Source: a virus. Taken from it: a stretch of 31,547 nt of DNA. How positions within the stretch are numbered: position 1 is the stretch's first letter; each line of letters starts with the position of its first letter. Where the stretch lies: positions 1 to 31,547 of IMG/VR virus record IMGVR_UViG_3300023223_000072, one strand, 5' to 3'. The notes under the pieces were generated by a model. That model was not told the DNA's origin. It did no database searches and saw nothing but the letters and a program-made list of their open reading frames with translations. Made by a program: the position numbers and the translations under genes. Below, one piece after another: positions 28,154 to 31,547 of this stretch.

Positions 28154-30078
28154 TATTTATTTCCTTTTTTCAGTAATTCTTTAATTGATTTAAATGCGCC
28201 CGCCTCGTTTATTCCGCGCACCTTCTCCGCCCCTGCTGCTGCTAAGTCAATAGCAACATCAACAGCGCCTTGTTTCGATGTGACTGCTCCAGCACCTCTT
28301 TGTATGGCTTGATCAATCTGTCCTTGGAATGAAGTTCTAGCAACTGGGCCAAACACTCTATCTAATTCATCGACAAATAAAACCTGAGTCATTAAGTCTT
28401 CTTTTAGCTTAGCCGCGTCTGCTGCCGTACCTTCTAGTAATTTTTTACCAAACCCGCCATGCCTTCTAGATATTTCGTCAATTTCTCTAACTGAGTCAAG
28501 TAGATTTACACGAGTTTGACCATTACCCATCAAGCGCCTAAGTAATGTCCCTGTAGCCTTCGCCGCATTCTCACCAGTTAAGTTAAGCTTTTTACCTGCA
28601 GCATCTTGTAAACTGTCGATAGCGCCAATAGTTTCAGAATAAACGGTATTAACCTCGTCATAGTCTGGAAACCTCTCGTCAAGTATTCTATCTAAATTCC
28701 TCCTTAAAGTTTTCAATATTGATTCTGTTCTGCCGGTTAAGCCTTCAGCGCTCTTACCAAAAGAAACTTGCTCGTCAATAAATCTTTTAGCCCTGTGTAT
28801 AGATTGGGCGTCAGGCGTTTCAATAGATGCTAACCTGTTAACTATTCTGTTTATTGCCAGTTCGGGGCCAGATAAACCCTCAATATCTGAGCCTTTGAAA
28901 TTAGGCTTTAATGAGCCTTTTTCGTTTTTAACAAGGCTTACACCTATTGACTCTAAATCATCAATAAAGCTATTCATTGCAGGGCTGTGGTCAACAAACT
29001 GACCGCTTAACGAATTAGCAACATCATCAAGCCTTTTACCTGCTTCTTTATTCGCTTCTAGTACGATACCAAACCTATTCATTAGCGTGTCACCCGCGAC
29101 ATCACTAGGCCTATTATCTAAAGCAAATAACTTGTTTTTCTTGGCCTTTTCCATTATCTCGACCATTTGCGTTAACTTGATCCTATCAGCATCAGAAGCG
29201 CCTTTAATTGCCGCTATAACACCTTCATCAAAGCCTTGTTTAATGGTTTCGTTTGCAGCCTTATCAAGAACAACTTTAGCTTTACCGGTAGAAATGAACT
29301 CACCTAATTTAGTTGTAGGCTCAAAAACATCACCCTCGGCTAATTTAAATTTAGCTGTTTCCGCGTCCTTAGAGCCTTCTTTTATTAACTCTGAAATTCG
29401 TTGCTTAGTAGGTGATTGAAAAGCAAACAAAGCCTTAGAGACGTCTTTTGTCGTCTCTGCCACCTCTTTTACTGCAGGAACTACATCTTTAGCAACTTGT
29501 AAAGCCTTTCCTGGAGCCTTAGCAACTTCTTGTGCTACTTTAGTCGCAGGCCTTGCTGCTGTCAGTGAAAGAACGAATTGCGGGAAAACTTCGCCAATAG
29601 TTGCTTGTAGTGGACTGCCTGTTTCTTCAAACGACCTACCCCCTAACGTTTTACCTAGTCCTTCTTCTTGTACGTTTTTGACAGTTTCAACAGCTTTATC
29701 TATGCCCTCACCGCTAATGAGCTCAGATAGCCCAAATATTCCAGATATAGGAAAGTTAACAACGTCAACACCCTTCTGAACAAGTTCACCAAATATTTTT
29801 AAATTCTCTTTACCTTCTGGGGTTTCAGGCCTAAAAGCGCCTTGTCTGAATTCCTCGACTACTTCAGCACCCGCACCAGGCTCAGAAAAAGGGTTAATTG
29901 CTTGACCCAAACCAAGTAATCCCCCTGATATTTCCCTGCCTATAGATGAGGCTATAGCGCGAACAGGTTCAATTATACCCGCACCCGTAAAGCTTTCTGT
30001 TGGTTGTTCAATCTGAAAGCCTTCAGGTAAAGCTGTAGATGATTTTTCTACTGTAAAACCTTCTGGTAATGTTGCCAT
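28153..30078 (-). CDS. DNA ejection / internal virion protein
   Basis: The 641-aa product begins with repeated LPEGF units (LPEGFTVEKSS, LPEGFQIEQPT), followed by hydrophobic, Gly-rich stretches (GREISGGLLGLGQAINPF, VDVVNFPISGIFGLSEL) and long charged helices to the end. This mix, and the place between another such gene and the tailspike, fits proteins packed in the head and injected with the DNA to form a channel across the envelope. ATG 30078 is chosen over ATG 30096 because AGAGG lies eight bases before it and it forms TAATG with the upstream stop. Confidence 0.75.
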   Translation of the reverse strand: MATLPEGFTVEKSSTALPEGFQIEQPTESFTGAGIIEPVRAIASSIGREISGGLLGLGQAINPFSEPGAGAEVVEEFRQGAFRPETPEGKENLKIFGELVQKGVDVVNFPISGIFGLSELISGEGIDKAVETVKNVQEEGLGKTLGGRSFEETGSPLQATIGEVFPQFVLSLTAARPATKVAQEVAKAPGKALQVAKDVVPAVKEVAETTKDVSKALFAFQSPTKQRISELIKEGSKDAETAKFKLAEGDVFEPTTKLGEFISTGKAKVVLDKAANETIKQGFDEGVIAAIKGASDADRIKLTQMVEIMEKAKKNKLFALDNRPSDVAGDTLMNRFGIVLEANKEAGKRLDDVANSLSGQFVDHSPAMNSFIDDLESIGVSLVKNEKGSLKPNFKGSDIEGLSGPELAINRIVNRLASIETPDAQSIHRAKRFIDEQVSFGKSAEGLTGRTESILKTLRRNLDRILDERFPDYDEVNTVYSETIGAIDSLQDAAGKKLNLTGENAAKATGTLLRRLMGNGQTRVNLLDSVREIDEISRRHGGFGKKLLEGTAADAAKLKEDLMTQVLFVDELDRVFGPVARTSFQGQIDQAIQRGAGAVTSKQGAVDVAIDLAAAGAEKVRGINEAGAFKSIKELLKKGNK

Positions 30079-31376
30079 TATTGAACCTCTACCCATTGAC
30101 CATTAACGAGCTGCAGTCTTTGGCCTTCTGCGTTTACTGCAAAAGTACCTTCTGGCTGTTCTTTGTTTTGATCTCTTAATGCTTGCTCTTCATCAACAGT
30201 AACAACTAATTGAGATGCTAATTTCTCTCTTATTTTACCAACATCTGACGTAAATCTTTCAAGAGATCTGGTTCTTATTAATCCACCACCAGCAAGGTTT
30301 TTCAATATCTTAATGTCTGACTCACTTAATACACCTGACATTAAACTAAGGTTATCAGCGGTTAATATGTTGCCAGCCTCTTCGATATCGGCTATTAACT
30401 CCGCTTCTGAGTCCTGCAATCTAAAATCAATAGCGCCTTCAACAGAGCCTAAAACGTCATCTAGTTCATCATTACCTAATATGCTATCAAGCAATTCAAT
30501 AGCTCTAGTTTGAAAGCCTTGAGCCTTTTTGTCTCTGCGTTGCTCTTCTCTAACCTTACCAGCAGCTTTTAACCCTGCTTCAGTGTCTTTTGCTGCATCC
30601 ATAGCAGATTGAAGCTGAACAGTTTCAGCCTCTGAAGCTTGAGGGAAACTAGACTTAATGATCGCTGGAGATGCTAAGCGTCTTTCTTGCTCAGTGCCTT
30701 TGTCTATAATATCCTGATAAGCCTTTAATCCATCTTTACCACCACCTGCAGCAGTAAACGCCGCTGAAGCTTTAGGGGCTAATTCAGGCGATAAACCCTC
30801 TAATAATATTTTAGGTATTTCTATACCGCTAACCGCTGATGATACTCCGCCAGCAATTAGCTTACCGTCTGGTCCAAATCTTTGTTGATCTTTTCCTAAT
30901 GTAAATGACTTATCTGCCGGTGCTGAAATATCACCTTGACGAACACCAACTTCAATCAAGTTTTTAGCTCCACGTCTAACGCCTTCAAAGTCACCATCAA
31001 GCGCTAATTGTAAAGCGCCTTGAGATGATGAAGGATCGCCACCTAACTCAGTAACTCTTTTTATTTGAGCCTGTAAGATAGGTATGATTTCAGTATCAAG
31101 CGCACTATCAACCTGTAAAGCAGTATTAAATAACGACTTGTTTTTCTGCGTATCAGTACGTTGATCAATCTGTTGCTGCACATCTGTTATTTTTAACTCA
31201 CCCAAAGCTTGCGCCTGATCTTCTCGGCGCTGTCCAAACTGTAAAGCTTGTTCTTGACCTTGAAGCCCTAACCTAGCGCTTTCTTGCTGCAAAGGTCGCA
31301 ACTGTTCAGCCTGTCTAAATTGACGACCTCTTGCGAATGCGCCTGCTACGTCTGCTACTGCTAAACCGTTAGCCAT
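30078..31376 (-). CDS. Internal virion / ejection protein
   Basis: The 432-aa product is Gln/Ala/Arg-rich and helical (RQFRQAEQLRPLQQESARL, QFGQRREDQAQALGEL), with GDFEGVRRGAKNL and a C-terminal QRLQLVNGQWVEVQ beta-type end. These features are typical of injected head proteins that precede the tailspike in podovirus late operons. Start overlaps the upstream stop as TAATG. Its exact family is not identified. Confidence 0.7.
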   Translation of the reverse strand: MANGLAVADVAGAFARGRQFRQAEQLRPLQQESARLGLQGQEQALQFGQRREDQAQALGELKITDVQQQIDQRTDTQKNKSLFNTALQVDSALDTEIIPILQAQIKRVTELGGDPSSSQGALQLALDGDFEGVRRGAKNLIEVGVRQGDISAPADKSFTLGKDQQRFGPDGKLIAGGVSSAVSGIEIPKILLEGLSPELAPKASAAFTAAGGGKDGLKAYQDIIDKGTEQERRLASPAIIKSSFPQASEAETVQLQSAMDAAKDTEAGLKAAGKVREEQRRDKKAQGFQTRAIELLDSILGNDELDDVLGSVEGAIDFRLQDSEAELIADIEEAGNILTADNLSLMSGVLSESDIKILKNLAGGGLIRTRSLERFTSDVGKIREKLASQLVVTVDEEQALRDQNKEQPEGTFAVNAEGQRLQLVNGQWVEVQ

Positions 31377-31547
31377 TATGCTACCCTCGCGAATGGATCT
31401 ATATTTGCCGCTGGTAGCGTTTGACCGCCACCACTTTGATCGAATATGCCTGATTGAGCTAAACCTGTTGTTACACCCGATATTCCTGCCTGTATTGCTT
31501 GGTTTCTACCTGCTATACCCGACGCTCTAGCCTGTCCAGACTGTAAA
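31376..31547 (-). CDS. Ejection protein, C-terminal fragment at window edge
   Basis: Only the last 57 codons and the stop are visible. The sequence has the Ala/Gly/Gln repeat style of P22-type injected proteins (SGQARASGIAGRNQAIQAG, GVTTGLAQSGIFDQSG) and ends PFARVA. Its stop overlaps the next start as TAATG, so three such genes would stand in a row before the tailspike. The N-terminus lies outside the window. Confidence 0.75.
   Translation of the reverse strand, partial: LQSGQARASGIAGRNQAIQAGISGVTTGLAQSGIFDQSGGGQTLPAANIDPFARVA

Noticed and set aside
30079-30096. Longer start (ATG 30096) of the ejection protein
   Set aside because: The extra codons contain the ribosome site that serves ATG 30078.
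1-31547. tRNA genes, CRISPR arrays, insertion sequences, integrase and att sites
   Set aside because: No clover-leaf, regular spacer array, transposase, integrase or duplicated att-like core was seen; this is by eye only.

Overview
The window is an AT-rich piece of a tailed-phage genome (or a prophage), tightly packed on both strands. The best morphological reading is a short-tailed virus (podovirus-like). Support: a P22-type portal of 725 aa, an Sf6-like small terminase next to the large terminase, a scaffold gene, a beta-helix tailspike with the common podovirus head-binding N-terminus, and at least two, probably three, long Ala/Gln/Gly-rich ejection (internal virion) proteins; no tape-measure gene is visible. 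The host cannot be read from the sequence; composition and protein families suggest a gammaproteobacterium, possibly marine (inference). The major capsid and tail-tube genes are not here. If the genome is circular or circularly permuted, the missing piece lies between position 1 and position 31547, because late genes on the minus strand run off one end and onto the other.

Layout. 1-6688 (minus): packaging and head genes, reading small terminase, a 45-aa protein, large terminase, portal, a small protein, a GroES-like co-chaperonin, scaffold, then a truncated gene. A strong minus-strand terminator (6725-6747) separates this from 6748-12540 (minus), which holds beta-rich virion/appendage proteins, a membrane-protein cluster that is probably the lysis region, a DUF5675 protein and several micro-genes. 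12199-14157 (minus) holds a Gln/Gly-tailed protein, RecT and small zinc and hypothetical proteins. 14158-14306 is a divergent control region. 14307-15361 (plus) is a short operon headed by an HTH regulator and closed by a bidirectional terminator. 15470-17177 (minus) is an operon of very small accessory genes. 17178-17391 is a second divergent control region. 17392-20924 (plus) is the replication module: a DNA-binding protein, a lambda-O-like initiator with iterons inside its own gene, DnaB-type helicase, and an adenine/cytosine-N4-type methyltransferase. A single minus-strand 3TM holin (21064-21447) sits back to back with a second plus operon (21583-25922): Rha-like regulator, ABA-sandwich protein, a second methyltransferase-like protein, and a terminal recombination/nuclease cassette (zinc finger, Ref-like HNH, PD-(D/E)XK). 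25919-31547 (minus) is tailspike and ejection proteins.

How it works together. The plus-strand early genes replicate DNA and control timing; RecT sits across the first switch on the other strand; the minus-strand late genes build and fill the head and lyse the cell. Genes are coupled very tightly: more than twenty junctions are stop/start overlaps (TAATG, ATGA, GTGA, TTGA or TAGTG). No integrase or recognisable full-length CI repressor is present in the window, so whether the phage is temperate is open.

Most notable points: a phage-encoded full-length GroES homologue between portal and scaffold; a probable replication origin made of two iteron arrays inside the initiator gene; a lysis region with a 152-bp two-frame overlap; several coding micro-ORFs (19-55 aa); and a plus-strand terminator buried inside the end of the tailspike gene.
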